Shown here piece by piece: positions 1-10,345 of a DNA stretch of 64,000 bases; the first letter of the stretch is position 1; every line of letters starts with the position of its first letter. Source of the DNA: Sulfitobacter faviae (GTDB lineage Bacteria; Pseudomonadota; Alphaproteobacteria; Rhodobacterales; Rhodobacteraceae); the NCBI RefSeq assembly GCF_029870955.1, contig NZ_PGFQ01000001.1:1488001-1552000 (forward strand), in the 5' to 3' direction. The notes below the pieces were generated by a model. The model was given only the letters and a program-made list of their open reading frames with translations, ran no database searches and was not told the DNA's origin. The position numbers were made by a program, and so were the translations under genes.

Positions 1-1669
1 CGCTTGGAGGCTGAGATCCGCCGCCACGGGCTGCCCTACCCCGACGCCGAAGGCTTGGCCGAGATTGCAGAGCGCGCCGCGAAACGGATGGAAGACCCCA
101 GCGGTTTCCGCGATTGGGTCGCTTGGCTGGGCGAGGTTTTCCCCGGCCATGACACCCCGGAGAGCGGCCCCTGCCCGAATGCGTCGCCGCGCATTTGGCG
201 CTGGCTGAAAGGATCGCCGCCGGGCAACCCGCCGATCCCGACCACCTGCTTTGGCAGCAGGGCGCGGGCATCGCGGCCGAGGCGGTGATGGCGAACCTCA
301 CGGAACATGCAGCCCACGGCGGGGCGATGAACGCCGCCGATTATGCCGATCTCTTGGGCGCACTCTTGGCCCAAGAAGAGGTGCGCGAGGCCGATACCCC
401 GCATCCCGACATCATGATCTGGGGCACGATGGAGGCGCGGGTGCAGGGGCCGAGCTGGTCATCCTTGGCGGTTTGAACGAAGGTACATGGCCCGAAGCGC
501 CGCCGCCCGATCCATGGCTCAACCGTCAGATGCGCGAGAAGGCCGGGCTGCTGCTGCCCGAACGGCGCATCGGCCTGTCGGCGCATGACTATCAACAGGC
601 CATCGCCAGCCCCGAGGTTTGGATCACCCGCGCGATCCGCTCGGACGAGGCCGAGATGGTGCCGTCACGCTGGCTGAACCGCTTGGGCAATCTGCTGGGC
701 GGCTTGGGCGACACCGGCGGGCCGGAGGCATGGAAGGCCATGCAGCAGCGCGGCAACCACTGGCTGGATCAGGTGCGCGCCTTGGAAGCGGTGGAGCGCA
801 CCGCCCCGGCCACGCGCCCCTCGCCCCGCCCGCCGCGCGCGGCGCGCCCCCGCAAACTGTCGGTGACCGAGATCAAGACGCTGATCCGCGATCCTTACGC
901 GATCTATGCCAAACACAGCCTGAAACTGCGCCCGATCAACCCGCTGGTGCAATCGCCCGACGCGCCGGTGCGCGGCATCGTCCTGCACCGCATCATGGAA
1001 GATTTCGTCAAACTGGTGGCCCGCGATCCTGCGCGGCTGACCCGCGACACGCTGATGCAAGTGGCCGCCGAGGTGCTGGAGGAAGAAGCCCCCTGGCCCG
1101 CCGCCCGCGCCATGTGGCTCGCCCGTATCGACCGGATCGCCGATTGGTTCATCGCCCGCGAAAGCCAACGCGCTGAGTTCTCTAGCCCCGTCGCTTTTGA
1201 ACAGGGCGCGCGGGGCAGCTACACCTTTGCCGACCTCGGCTTTACCCTCAGCGGCTTTGCCGACCGGATCGACCAGACCGATGACGGCGATGTGCTGATC
1301 TACGACTACAAAACCGGCACCCCGCCCGGCAAAAAGGAGCAGCGGCTGTTCGACAAGCAACTCTTGATCGAAGCGGCGATGGTCGAACGGGGCGGTTTTC
1401 CCGAGGTGGGCGTGGCCCATGTGGCCCATGCTGCCTTTATCGGTCTAGGGTCGAAACCCGTCGAAGTCCCCGCCCCGTTGGAGGAGGAAAACCCGCAAGA
1501 GGTGCTGGCCGGTCTGCACGCGCTGCTCTCGCGCTACCTCGATGAGGGGCAGGGCTTTACCGCGCGGCGGATGGTACAAAGCGATGCCTTTGCCGGAAAC
1601 TTTGACCAATTGGCGCGGTTCGGGGAATGGGATGGCACCAGCCCCGCCCGACCGGAGGATCTGGAATGA
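1..1669 (+). CDS. addB: AddB, double-strand break repair helicase-nuclease subunit (left end cut; two frame breaks)
   Basis: C-terminal ~556 residues of AddB, which with AddA forms the RecBCD-like helicase-nuclease that resects double-strand breaks for recombination. The motif LGGLNEGTWPE lies near 466-498. The C-terminal nuclease motif is visible as GFADRID (1253-1273) and IYDYKTG (1298-1318). The reading frame changes twice: at the C run 168-171 (needs one more C) and at the G run 446-449 (needs one more G). After restoring these, the protein reads continuously to TGA at 1667-1669, which overlaps the addA start. The true start lies left of the window. I infer sequence errors rather than a pseudogene because addA is intact and many neighbours show the same kind of break. 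Confidence 0.9.
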
Positions 1670-4600
1670 TGCGCGATTTCAACGATGCCACCCGCGCCCA
1701 GATCGAAGCGGCGCGGCCCGATGCCTCCACCTGGCTGACCGCGAATGCGGGCTCGGGCAAGACCCGCGTGCTGACCGACCGCGTGGCGCGGCTGCTGCTC
1801 GACGACGTGGAGCCGCAGCATATCCTTTGCCTGACCTATACCAAGGCGGCGGCCTCGGAGATGCAGAACCGCCTGTTCAAACGCTTGGGCGAATGGGCGA
1901 TGCTGAAAGATCAGGCACTGCGCAGCGCCTTGGCCGATCTTGGCGTTCAGGGCGAATTGACGCCCGAGCAACTGCGCAATGCCCGCACCCTTTTTGCCCG
2001 CGCGATCGAGACGCCCGGCGGGCTGAAAATTCAGACCATCCACTCTTTCTGCGCGGCCCTTCTGCGCCGCTTCCCGCTGGAGGCGCAGGTCAGCCCGCAA
2101 TTCACCGAGATCGAAGACCGCGCCGCCGATCTGCTGCGGGCCGAGATCGTCGATGAGATGGCCGAAGGCGAAGACGCCCCGCTGGTCGCCGAGATCGCGC
2201 GGCACTACACGGGCGAAGATTTCGCCAGCCTCACCCGCAGCATCGTGGGCCAACGCGATGCCTTCAGCACCCCCCGCACTTGGCCCGAGATCCTAGCGCT
2301 TTTCGCCCAGCCTGAAGACCTCACCGAAGACAAGATCGCGGCCTCGGTCTTCCTTGGCAGCGAAGCGGCGATGATGGCCGAGATCATCCCCCATCTGCTG
2401 GCCAAAGGCGGCAATGACGGCAAGGCGGGCGCGGCGCTGCAAGAGATCGACCGCTATGATCTGTCCGCCCTGCCCCAGCTAGAAAACATCCTTCTGACCG
2501 GCAGCGGCGCCAAGGCGCCCTTTACCGCCAAGATCGGCAGTTTCCCGACCAAGCCGACGCAAAAGGTTATCGCCGAACAGATGCCGCAGCTTGAGCAGTT
2601 GATGCAGCGCGTCGAAGATGCCCGCGAAGCGCGGCTGGCGCTGAAGGCGGCGCGCAAATCCTATGTGCTGCACCGTTTCGCGGCCCGCTTTCTTGAACGC
2701 TACGCAGATGAGAAACAAAAACGCGGCTGGCTCGACTTTGACGATCTGATCCTCAAAGCCCGCGCCTTGCTGACCGACAAGGCCGTGGCCGCTTGGGTGC
2801 TGTTCCGCATCGACGGCGGCATCGACCATATCCTTGTCGACGAGGCGCAGGACACCTCGCCCCGGCAATGGGACGTGATCGAACGGCTGACAGATGAATT
2901 TTACTCCGGCGCCGGGGCGCGTAACGAGGTGGATCGCACGCTCTTCGTCGTGGGCGATAAGAAGCAATCGATCTACTCTTTTCAAGGCGCGGACCCCGAA
3001 GAGCTGGACCGCAAAGGCACGACATTCGAACAGAAGATCGGTGAGGCCGGCCAGTTTTTCCAGCGCCGCAGTCTTGCCTATTCCTTCCGCTCCTCTTCGG
3101 CGATTCTGCAAGCGGTCGATGGGGTTTTCGACCCCGCGATCCAGACCGGCTTTACCAATGACGGCCATATGGCCTTCAAGGATCGCCTGCCCGGCCGCGT
3201 CGATCTTTGGCCCTTCATCGAAAAGGCAGGCCCTGACGAGGAAGGCGATTGGACTGACCCCGTCGACCGACGCAGCGCGCGGCATCACACGGTGCAACTG
3301 GCCGAACGCATCGCGCGGCGCATCAAGGAGTTGACGACCGAGGAGCATTACCTCCCCGACGACAGCAAGGGCGGCTTGGCGCGGCGGCGCATTCAGCCGG
3401 GGGATTTTCTGATCCTCGTGCAGCGCCGCTCGGCACTCTTTTCCGAGATCATCCGCGCTTGCAAGGCGGCGGAACTGCCCATCGCAGGGGCCGACAGGCT
3501 CAAGGTTAGGGCCGAACTGGCGGTGCGCGATCTGGCGGCGATCCTGTCGTTCCTTGCAACGCCGGACGACGATTTATCGCTTGCCACCGCGCTGAAATCG
3601 CCACTTTTCGGCTGGTCGGAACAAGAGCTTTTCACCCTCGCCCATCACCGTAAGGAGGATCACCTCTGGCAAGCGCTGCGCAACCAGACCGAGGCCCACG
3701 CCGCCACCCTCGCCGTGCTGCGCGACCTGCGCGGGCAGGTCGATTACCTGCGCCCCTACGATCTGATCGAACGCATTCTCACCCGCCACGATGGGCGCCG
3801 CAAACTGCTCGCGCGGTTGGGGCCCGAGGCTGAGGATGGGATCAACGCGATGCTGAGCCAAGCACTGTCCTACGAGCGCGGCACGGTGCCCAGCCTGACC
3901 GGGTTCCTGCAATGGATGCAGACCGATGATCTGGAAATCAAACGCCAGATCGACAGCGCGTCGAACCAGATCCGGGTGATGACGGTGCATGGTGCCAAGG
4001 GTCTGGAAGCGCCGATTGTGATCCTGCCCGACACCGGGCGGCGCGATGTGACGATCAAGGATGAGATCATCACCGTTGACGGCACCCCCGTCTGGAAAGC
4101 CCCGGCGGATGACATGCCCCAGCCCATGCGCGCCCGGCTGGACGAGATGAAAGAGGCCGCGCTGCAAGAACGGCTTCGCCTGTTCTATGTCGCCATGACG
4201 CGGGCCGAGAAATGGCTGATCGTGGCCGCGGCGGGGGAATTGTCGAAAGATGAATCCTCTTGGTATCAGATCACCGCTGCCGCTTTGGCGCGGCTCCGCG
4301 CCGAGCCTTTGGGCGACGATGGCACGCTGCGCTATCAACAGGGCGATTGGGATGCGCTTGACATCATAGAGACGCCTAAGAAAACCGTCACAACGCCCAG
4401 GTTAGACCCTGTTTTCACCCGCTCCGCCCCCTCCCCCAAGGGAGAGGATAAGACCCTCTCGCCCTCAGATCTCGGCGGAGCCAAGGCGCTTGCCGGTGAG
4501 GCCGGGCTCGATATGGACACTGCGCTGAGCTATGGCACGCTGGTCCATGAGCTGCTGGAACATCTGCCGCTGATGGGGACGGATGCCCGGGAGATCTTTC

Positions 4601-5037
4601 TAGAGCGGTTGGCCCGCACACACCCCGCCGAGATGATCGCCCGCGCGGAAGATGAGGCGGAAGCGGTGCTGAACACCCCTGCCCTCGCCCCGCTGTTTGC
4701 CGAGACAACCCTCGCCGAAGTGCCCGTGACCGGCAGCCTCGGAGACCAGCGCCTGCATGGCACGATCGACCGTTTGGTGATCGCCGAGGGTCGCATTCTT
4801 GCCGTCGATTTCAAGACGAACCGCGTGGTCCCCGGCGCGGCTGACGCCTGCCCCGACGGGCTGCTGCGTCAGATGGGAGCCTACGCCCATATGCTGCGCC
4901 AGATCTACCCGGATCGGCGGATCGAGACGGCCATTCTATGGACTGCCACCCCCGCGCTTATGGTGTTACCCAACGATATCGTGACAAATGCCCTGCGCGC
5001 CCTGCCATATCTTGACGCCACTGCCGCGCATTCATAG
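1666..5037 (+). CDS. addA: AddA, double-strand break repair helicase-nuclease subunit
   Basis: UvrD-type superfamily 1 helicase with a C-terminal nuclease, partner of AddB. About 1123 residues, the usual size for alphaproteobacterial AddA. Walker A is NAGSGKT with Lys32. Walker B region DEAQDTSPRQWD is near residue 391 and motif III region GDKKQSIYSFQGA near 429. The helicase C-terminal region has VMTVHGAKGLE, and the RecB-like nuclease motif VDFKTN is near residue 1046. I place the start at ATG 1666, which overlaps the addB stop as ATGA; a second in-frame ATG follows at once (1669). Tight coupling to addB implies one transcript and matched subunit amounts. Confidence 0.97.
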   Translation: MMRDFNDATRAQIEAARPDASTWLTANAGSGKTRVLTDRVARLLLDDVEPQHILCLTYTKAAASEMQNRLFKRLGEWAMLKDQALRSALADLGVQGELTPEQLRNARTLFARAIETPGGLKIQTIHSFCAALLRRFPLEAQVSPQFTEIEDRAADLLRAEIVDEMAEGEDAPLVAEIARHYTGEDFASLTRSIVGQRDAFSTPRTWPEILALFAQPEDLTEDKIAASVFLGSEAAMMAEIIPHLLAKGGNDGKAGAALQEIDRYDLSALPQLENILLTGSGAKAPFTAKIGSFPTKPTQKVIAEQMPQLEQLMQRVEDAREARLALKAARKSYVLHRFAARFLERYADEKQKRGWLDFDDLILKARALLTDKAVAAWVLFRIDGGIDHILVDEAQDTSPRQWDVIERLTDEFYSGAGARNEVDRTLFVVGDKKQSIYSFQGADPEELDRKGTTFEQKIGEAGQFFQRRSLAYSFRSSSAILQAVDGVFDPAIQTGFTNDGHMAFKDRLPGRVDLWPFIEKAGPDEEGDWTDPVDRRSARHHTVQLAERIARRIKELTTEEHYLPDDSKGGLARRRIQPGDFLILVQRRSALFSEIIRACKAAELPIAGADRLKVRAELAVRDLAAILSFLATPDDDLSLATALKSPLFGWSEQELFTLAHHRKEDHLWQALRNQTEAHAATLAVLRDLRGQVDYLRPYDLIERILTRHDGRRKLLARLGPEAEDGINAMLSQALSYERGTVPSLTGFLQWMQTDDLEIKRQIDSASNQIRVMTVHGAKGLEAPIVILPDTGRRDVTIKDEIITVDGTPVWKAPADDMPQPMRARLDEMKEAALQERLRLFYVAMTRAEKWLIVAAAGELSKDESSWYQITAAALARLRAEPLGDDGTLRYQQGDWDALDIIETPKKTVTTPRLDPVFTRSAPSPKGEDKTLSPSDLGGAKALAGEAGLDMDTALSYGTLVHELLEHLPLMGTDAREIFLERLARTHPAEMIARAEDEAEAVLNTPALAPLFAETTLAEVPVTGSLGDQRLHGTIDRLVIAEGRILAVDFKTNRVVPGAADACPDGLLRQMGAYAHMLRQIYPDRRIETAILWTATPALMVLPNDIVTNALRALPYLDATAAHS

Positions 5038-5073
5038 GTTCAGGCCTCAACCCATTCCTGTCAGGAGAGCATC

Positions 5074-5394
5074 ATGGCAACCGTCGCAGTCACCGACGAC
5101 ACTTTCGACGCCGAAGTCAAAAATTCGGACATTCCGGTTCTGGTCGATTTCTGGGCCGAATGGTGCGGCCCGTGCAAACAGATCGGCCCTTCGCTGGAAG
5201 AGCTGTCGGATGAAATGAACGGTCGCGTGAAGATCGTCAAAGTCAACGTCGACGAAAACCCGAACTCGCCCGCCCAAGTCGGCGTGCGCGGTATCCCGGC
5301 GCTGTTCATCTTCAAGGACGGGCAGGTCGTGTCCAACCTCGCCGGCGCGCGCCCCAAGGCGGCCCTGCAAAGCTGGATCGAAGAATCCATCTAA
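5074..5394 (+). CDS. trxA: Thioredoxin
   Basis: Cytoplasmic disulfide reductase of 106 residues, the standard thioredoxin length. The redox-active WCGPC occupies residues 30-34 within [11 protein letters not shown], and the cis-proline motif is GIPALFIF. It lies 36 bases after addA with the ribosome-binding sequence CAGGAGAG just before ATG 5074. A good intrinsic terminator follows (5423-5450), so it probably ends the addB-addA transcript or is its own short unit. No unusual features. Confidence 0.98.
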   Translation: MATVAVTDDTFDAEVKNSDIPVLVDFWAEWCGPCKQIGPSLEELSDEMNGRVKIVKVNVDENPNSPAQVGVRGIPALFIFKDGQVVSNLAGARPKAALQSWIEESI

Positions 5395-5422
5395 GGCCAA
5401 CGCCTTAGGCATTGAGTTACGA

Positions 5423-5450
5423 AAACGGGCGTCCTTCGGGGCGCCCTTTT
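5423..5450 (+). terminator. Intrinsic terminator after trxA
   Basis: Hairpin with arms GGGCGTCC (5427-5434) and GGGCGCCC (5439-5446), one G-T wobble, tight loop TTCG, followed by TTTT. It sits 32 bases past the trxA stop in the 198-base gap before hslV. The rest of that gap shows nothing I can name. Confidence 0.85.
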
Positions 5451-5592
5451 CATTGTGGCAAAGCCGCTGGCCACTGCACCGCAAGCCTGCCCCCGCATCA
5501 CAAGCGGCGCGCCTGCCCCACGCGCAACCGGCGCTGCCCTTGTCCTGCCCTGCCACGGGGGCCATATAGAGCGCCAAGCGACAGGAGGCCCC

Positions 5593-6153
5593 ATGGCACA
5601 GAACGACGATTTCCCCGGTTGGCACGGGACCACGATCATTGGCGTCAAAAAAGGCGGCGAAGTGGTGATTGCCGGTGACGGACAGGTCAGCCTCGGCCAG
5701 ACCGTGATCAAAGGCACCGCGCGCAAGGTGCGCAAGCTCAGCCCCGGCGGCTATGACGTGGTGGCGGGGTTTGCGGGCTCCACCGCGGATGCCTTTAGCC
5801 TGCTGGAACGGCTGGAGGCCAAACTGGAAGCGACACCGGGTCAATTGGCCCGTGCCAGTGTCGAATTGGCCAAGGACTGGCGCACCGATAAATACCTGCA
5901 AAAGCTCGAAGCGATGCTGATCGTGACCGACGGCAAAGACCTGCTGGTCATCACCGGTGCGGGCGATGTGCTGGAGCCGGAGCATGAGGTCGCGGCCATC
6001 GGATCGGGTGGGAACTATGCCCTCGCCGCCGCGCGCGGCATGATGGACAGCGACCGGGACGCCGAAACCATTGCCCGTGATGCCATGGCGATCGCCGCCG
6101 ACATCTGCGTCTACACCAACGGCAAACTCACCGTGGAGAAAATCACCGCATGA
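5593..6153 (+). CDS. hslV: HslV, peptidase subunit of the HslUV ATP-dependent protease
   Basis: Threonine peptidase that forms the proteolytic core of the HslUV (ClpQY) complex in the cytoplasm. 186 residues. The pro-peptide ends in WHG, and the active Thr follows as TTIIGV (residues 13-14 onward). The downstream sequence [14 protein letters not shown] is characteristic of the family. I chose ATG 5593 because AGGAGG lies just upstream and it gives the short pro-peptide expected of HslV. Longer upstream starts would add unrelated sequence. The stop overlaps the hslU start (ATGA at 6150-6153), so the two subunits are translationally coupled. Confidence 0.96.
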   Translation: MAQNDDFPGWHGTTIIGVKKGGEVVIAGDGQVSLGQTVIKGTARKVRKLSPGGYDVVAGFAGSTADAFSLLERLEAKLEATPGQLARASVELAKDWRTDKYLQKLEAMLIVTDGKDLLVITGAGDVLEPEHEVAAIGSGGNYALAAARGMMDSDRDAETIARDAMAIAADICVYTNGKLTVEKITA

Positions 6154-7451
6154 CCGACCTGACCCCCCGCGAGATCGTATCCGAACTGGACCGCTATATC
6201 ATCGGCCAGAACGACGCCAAACGCGCTGTAGCCGTGGCCCTGCGCAACCGCTGGCGCCGCAAACAATTAAGCGATGACCTGCGCGACGAAGTCTACCCGA
6301 AGAACATCCTGATGATCGGCCCCACCGGCGTCGGCAAGACCGAGATCAGCCGCCGCTTGGCGAAGCTCGCCCGCGCGCCCTTCATTAAAATTGAGGCGAC
6401 GAAATTCACCGAAGTCGGCTATGTGGGCCGCGACGTGGAACAGATCATCCGCGATCTGGTAGACAGTTCCATCGCCATGACCCGCGAGTTCATGCGCGAG
6501 GACGTTAAAGCCAAGGCCGAACAGGCCGCCGAGGACCGTGTCATCGACGCCATCGCCGGCACCGATGCCCGCGACGGCACGCGCGAGATGTTCCGCAAGA
6601 AGCTCCGCGCAGGTGAGCTTGACGATACGATGATCGAGCTTGAGGTCGCCGATACCTCCAGCCCCTTCCCGATGATGGACATTCCCGGCCAGCAAGGTAT
6701 GGGGATGATGAATCTCGGTGATATTTTCGGCAAAGCCATGGGCGGGCGCACCACCAAGAAACGCATGGCCGTGGCCGATAGCTATGACGTGCTGGTGGGC
6801 GAAGAGGCCGACAAGCTGCTCGACGACGAAGCCGTCAACCGCGCCGCCATTGAAGCGGTTGAGCAGAACGGCATCGTTTTCCTAGATGAGATCGACAAGG
6901 TCTGCGCCCGCTCCGACGCGCGCGGTGGCGATGTTTCCCGCGAGGGGGTGCAGCGCGACCTGCTGCCGCTGATCGAAGGCACCGTCGTTTCCACGAAATA
7001 TGGCCCGGTGAAGACCGACCATATCCTCTTCATCGCATCGGGCGCGTTCCATATCGCCAAGCCTTCGGACCTTTTGCCCGAATTGCAGGGCCGTCTGCCG
7101 ATCCGCGTCGAACTGCGGGCGCTGACCGAGGATGATTTCGTCCGCATCCTGACCGAAACCGACAATGCGCTGACGCGGCAGTACACCGCCCTAATGGGGA
7201 CCGAGGAACTGACCGTCACCTTCACCGAAGAGGGGATCGCGGCACTGGCCAAGATTGCGGCAGAGGTCAACACCTCGGTCGAGAACATCGGTGCGCGGCG
7301 GCTTTATACGGTGATGGAACGGGTCTTCGAAGAAGTCTCCTTCGACGCGCCTGATCGCTCGGGGCAAGAGATCACCGTCGATGCTGATTTCGTCGAAAAG
7401 AACCTTGGCGAATTGACCCGCTCCACCGATCTCAGCCGCTACGTTCTTTAG
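6150..7451 (+). CDS. hslU: HslU, ATPase subunit of the HslUV protease
   Basis: AAA+ unfoldase that feeds substrates to HslV. 433 residues, normal for the family. The N-terminal signature [16 protein letters not shown] is present. Walker A is GPTGVGKTE near residue 57. The central I-domain insertion precedes Walker [11 protein letters not shown], and the sensor and arginine-finger region [12 protein letters not shown] follows. The C-terminus ends RYVL, a tail of the kind that docks into HslV. It overlaps hslV by four bases. A hairpin follows directly and includes the start codon of the next gene. Confidence 0.97.
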   Translation: MTDLTPREIVSELDRYIIGQNDAKRAVAVALRNRWRRKQLSDDLRDEVYPKNILMIGPTGVGKTEISRRLAKLARAPFIKIEATKFTEVGYVGRDVEQIIRDLVDSSIAMTREFMREDVKAKAEQAAEDRVIDAIAGTDARDGTREMFRKKLRAGELDDTMIELEVADTSSPFPMMDIPGQQGMGMMNLGDIFGKAMGGRTTKKRMAVADSYDVLVGEEADKLLDDEAVNRAAIEAVEQNGIVFLDEIDKVCARSDARGGDVSREGVQRDLLPLIEGTVVSTKYGPVKTDHILFIASGAFHIAKPSDLLPELQGRLPIRVELRALTEDDFVRILTETDNALTRQYTALMGTEELTVTFTEEGIAALAKIAAEVNTSVENIGARRLYTVMERVFEEVSFDAPDRSGQEITVDADFVEKNLGELTRSTDLSRYVL

Positions 7452-7465
7452 GGCTTTCCTTTCTT

Positions 7466-7493
7466 CCATGCCCCGGCGATGAAAGGGGCATGG
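7466..7493 (+). promoter_or_regulatory. Hairpin spanning the start codon of the MFS gene
   Basis: Perfect 9-base arms CCATGCCCC (7466-7474) and GGGGCATGG (7485-7493) with a 10-base loop. The right arm holds both the only Shine-Dalgarno-like sequence (AGGGG) and the ATG (7490-7492) of the following gene. There is no T-run, so as a terminator for hslU it would be weak. It could block ribosome access instead. Confidence 0.55.
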
Positions 7494-8707
7494 AATACCT
7501 CTCATTTCTGCGGCGCAACTGGCTGTTTCTGCTGGCCGGTTTCCTGCTGACCTTCACCTCGTCCTATGGGCAAACCTATTTCATCTCGCTCTTTGCGGGG
7601 GCGGTGAAGGGCGACTTTGGTCTAAGCGACGGCCAATGGGGCGGCATCTATACCGTCGGCACGACATTGTCGGCCATCACCATGGTCTGGGCCGGGGTGC
7701 TGACGGACCGCTTTCGTGTGCGGGTGCTGGCCCTTGGGGTGATGCTGGCGCTGGCGGGGGCCTGTCTTGCGATGGCGGCAGTGCCGAATTGGATCGCGCT
7801 GATCTTTGTCATCTACGCCTTGCGGCTGACCGGGCAGGGGATGATGTCTCAGCTAGGGCAGGTCGCCATGGTGCGCTGGTTTGAGGCCTCGCGCGGCAAG
7901 GCGCTTTCGCTCTCTTCGATGGGTTTCGCCGCCGGTCAGGCGTTCTTGCCGGTGATCTTCGTGGCCCTGTTCGCCAGCTTTCACTGGCGCAGCCTTTGGG
8001 TACTGGCCGCGGTGCTGGTGCTGCTGACAATCCCGGTGATCCTGATGCTGCTGCGGCAAGAGCGTACCCCGCAAAGCATGGCCGATCAGGCGCAGCGCAC
8101 AGGGATGAGAGGGCGGCATTGGACCCGGGTCGAGATGTTCCGCTCGGGTCTCTTCTGGATGATCATCCCGTTGGCCATCGGCCCCGCGGCATGGGGCACG
8201 GCCCTGTTCTTTCAGCAGGTGCATCTGACCCAAGTGAAGGGATGGGCCTTGGTTGAGTTCGTGGCTTTGATGCCGGTCTACACGATCTCGGCGGTGGCCT
8301 CGACCTTCCTCTCGGGTTGGGCGATCGACCGTTTCGGCGTCAGCCGCGTTGTGCCGGTGATGATGCTGCCCTTTGCCCTGTCATTCGCGGTGCTCGCCTA
8401 TGCCGACACGCTCTGGATGGCCGGGATCGGCTTGCTGATTTTCGGCATGGGGCAGGGCATGCAGTCCACCGCGCCGGCGGCCTTCTGGGCCGAGTATTTC
8501 GGCACCCGCCATGTGGGGTCGATTAAAGCGGTGGCGGCGGCGCTGATGGTCTTCGGTTCGGCCATCGGGCCGGGAGTGACGGGGCTGTTCATCGACCTCG
8601 GCGTCGATTTCCCGCAGCAGATGCTGCCCATCGCGCTTTATTATCTGATTGCCGCAGGCTTGGCCGCATGGGCGATTGCGCGCTACAAACCACTGCTGCG
8701 CGGTTAA
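7490..8707 (+). CDS. MFS transporter
   Basis: Major facilitator superfamily membrane protein of 405 residues with about twelve hydrophobic segments spread through its length. The cytoplasmic loop between segments 2 and 3 has a motif-A-like sequence (GVLTDRFRVRVL), repeated in the second half as SGWAIDRFGVSRV. The family moves small solutes or drugs by proton coupling; the substrate cannot be told from sequence. It starts 38 bases after hslU and may be read through from it. The start codon lies inside a perfect hairpin. Its end overlaps the convergent Smr gene by four bases. Confidence 0.88.
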   Translation: MEYLSFLRRNWLFLLAGFLLTFTSSYGQTYFISLFAGAVKGDFGLSDGQWGGIYTVGTTLSAITMVWAGVLTDRFRVRVLALGVMLALAGACLAMAAVPNWIALIFVIYALRLTGQGMMSQLGQVAMVRWFEASRGKALSLSSMGFAAGQAFLPVIFVALFASFHWRSLWVLAAVLVLLTIPVILMLLRQERTPQSMADQAQRTGMRGRHWTRVEMFRSGLFWMIIPLAIGPAAWGTALFFQQVHLTQVKGWALVEFVALMPVYTISAVASTFLSGWAIDRFGVSRVVPVMMLPFALSFAVLAYADTLWMAGIGLLIFGMGQGMQSTAPAAFWAEYFGTRHVGSIKAVAAALMVFGSAIGPGVTGLFIDLGVDFPQQMLPIALYYLIAAGLAAWAIARYKPLLRG

Positions 8708-9288
8708 CGGTTGCGCCGTAGGTAGACGTAATAGGCCCCGCCGCCGCCGTGGCTGACATGGGCCTGCGCGACCTGTAGTACGAGACCGCTGAGCGGTGGC
8801 ATCGACAGCCACTGGGGCACCTGATGACGCAGCACCCCATCGCGCACGGGGATCGGGCCACCGTCATCGCGCCGCTTGCCCTTGCCGGTGATCACCAGCA
8901 CCAGCCGTTTGCCCCGGGCATGGGCATCCATGATGAAACCATTGAGCGCCGGATGCGCCCGGTCGAGGGTCATGCCATGCAGGTCGATCCGGCCCTCGGG
9001 CCGCAGCTTGCCGCGTTTGAGCTTGCCGTAAGCCTTGTGGTCCATCTGAACTGGTGCGGCTTTCATCTGCTCGGCCAATGAGGGGCGCAGATCGTTGCCG
9101 CGCTTTTTCATGTTAGGCTGCGGCTTGTTGCCTTGCAGGGCGATCTTGGCGCGTCGAACCTGCGGTGGGGCAGGGGCGGGCGCGTCGATCTCGGGCGTGA
9201 ACAGCTTGTTCAGCTCCAGCTTCTCGGTCCGCTCGGTCACCCGGCGCCAGAGTTCGAGATCGTCTTCGTTCAAGCGGCGCCGTTTCAT
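8704..9288 (-). CDS. Smr-domain protein (Smr/MutS2 C-terminal family)
   Basis: 194 residues. The N-terminal half is charged and low-complexity. The C-terminal half is a Smr domain, recognisable from RIDLHGMTLDRA, the family's conserved D-L-H-G, and from LVITGKGKRRDDGG. Smr domains act as nicking endonucleases or nucleic-acid binders; the role of stand-alone versions is unsettled. The start ATG (9286-9288) overlaps the end of mltA by four bases, so the two are coupled with Tim44-like, mltA and Smr in one minus-strand unit. Confidence 0.88.
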   Translation of the reverse strand: MKRRRLNEDDLELWRRVTERTEKLELNKLFTPEIDAPAPAPPQVRRAKIALQGNKPQPNMKKRGNDLRPSLAEQMKAAPVQMDHKAYGKLKRGKLRPEGRIDLHGMTLDRAHPALNGFIMDAHARGKRLVLVITGKGKRRDDGGPIPVRDGVLRHQVPQWLSMPPLSGLVLQVAQAHVSHGGGGAYYVYLRRNR

Positions 9289-10345
9289 ATCGCGCTCTCC
9301 GGCAGGAAAGCATAGGCGCGTTGGATGGGCATCAAGACCATCATCCGCCCCGGATCACGCAGACGGCCCGCCGCGCGGCCCGCTTTGTCACCGGTGCCAA
9401 AGAATACATCCGCCCGCTGCGCGCCCTTGATGGCCGAGCCTGTATCCTGAGCGACCATCAAACGCCGCAGAGGCGCCTTCCCGTCCTTTTCGATCCAGAC
9501 CGGCGCGCCGAGCGGCACATGCGACGGGTCCACCGCGATGCTGCGCATGGCGGTGATGGACCGGTTCATCGCCCCCAGCGGCCCCTTGTCGGCGGGCACG
9601 CGGCTGACTTCGCGGAAGAAGACGTATGACGGGTTGTGATAGAGCAATTCGCGGCCATCTTCGGGGTTGCGGCGCACCCAATTCTTGATGACATCGGCGC
9701 TGACCTGATGCGCCTCATAGACCCCACGCCGCACCAATTCGACCCCGACCGAGCGGTAATCATGGCCATTCGCGCCGCGATAGCCCACCCGAAGATAGCT
9801 GCCATCAGGCAGGCGAATACGGCCAGAGCCCTGAATTTGCAGAAAGAACAGCTCAACCGGGTCATCGACCCAAGCGATCTCAAGCCCGCGGTCGCGCATC
9901 ACGTCGCCATCTAGGATCTCGCGTCTGGTGAGCCATGGGCGGATCTGCTCGGCCTCGGGGGCATGGCGTAGATGGGATATTGAAACCGGGCAGAGGGGTA
10001 GAGATCGCCGTCCAATTCAGGCTCGAAATACCCAGTGAAAAGCGCGTCATTGCCGTCTTCCATCAGAACGGGGCGAAAGAACAATTCGAAGAACTGCCGC
10101 GGGTCGGGGCCATCTTTGGCCAGCTGGCAGAGCGCGCGCCAATCGACGTCTTTCATGTCGCCGCAGGTGCTGGTGAAAACCTCGAAGGCAGCGGCGTGGT
10201 CATCTTCGGCCCAGCCCTCAAGCTGGTCGAAATCCATGACGGTATAATGCACCTCTGCTGCGGACGGCGTGTTCATCGACACACCGCCCAACAGCGCCAG
10301 TGCGCCAAGCGCACGCGCTACCCGTCTGTGGAAACCAACAGCCAA
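9285..10345 (-). CDS. mltA: MltA, membrane-bound lytic murein transglycosylase A (one frame break)
   Basis: Cleaves peptidoglycan glycan strands to 1,6-anhydro products in the periplasm. The N-terminal part (FTGYFEPELDGD) and the C-terminal part (ELFFLQIQGSGRIRL, VAQDTGSAIKGAQRADVFFG) are both strongly MltA-like, but they lie in different frames. Adding one G to the plus-strand G run 9957-9961 joins them into about 353 residues, close to the family length. I favour the TTG start at 10345, which gives an n-region with RR and a hydrophobic signal segment; ATG 10261-10259 region would lose it. No lipobox Cys is seen, unlike E. coli MltA. It lies just inside the end of the upstream Tim44-like gene. 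Confidence 0.87.
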
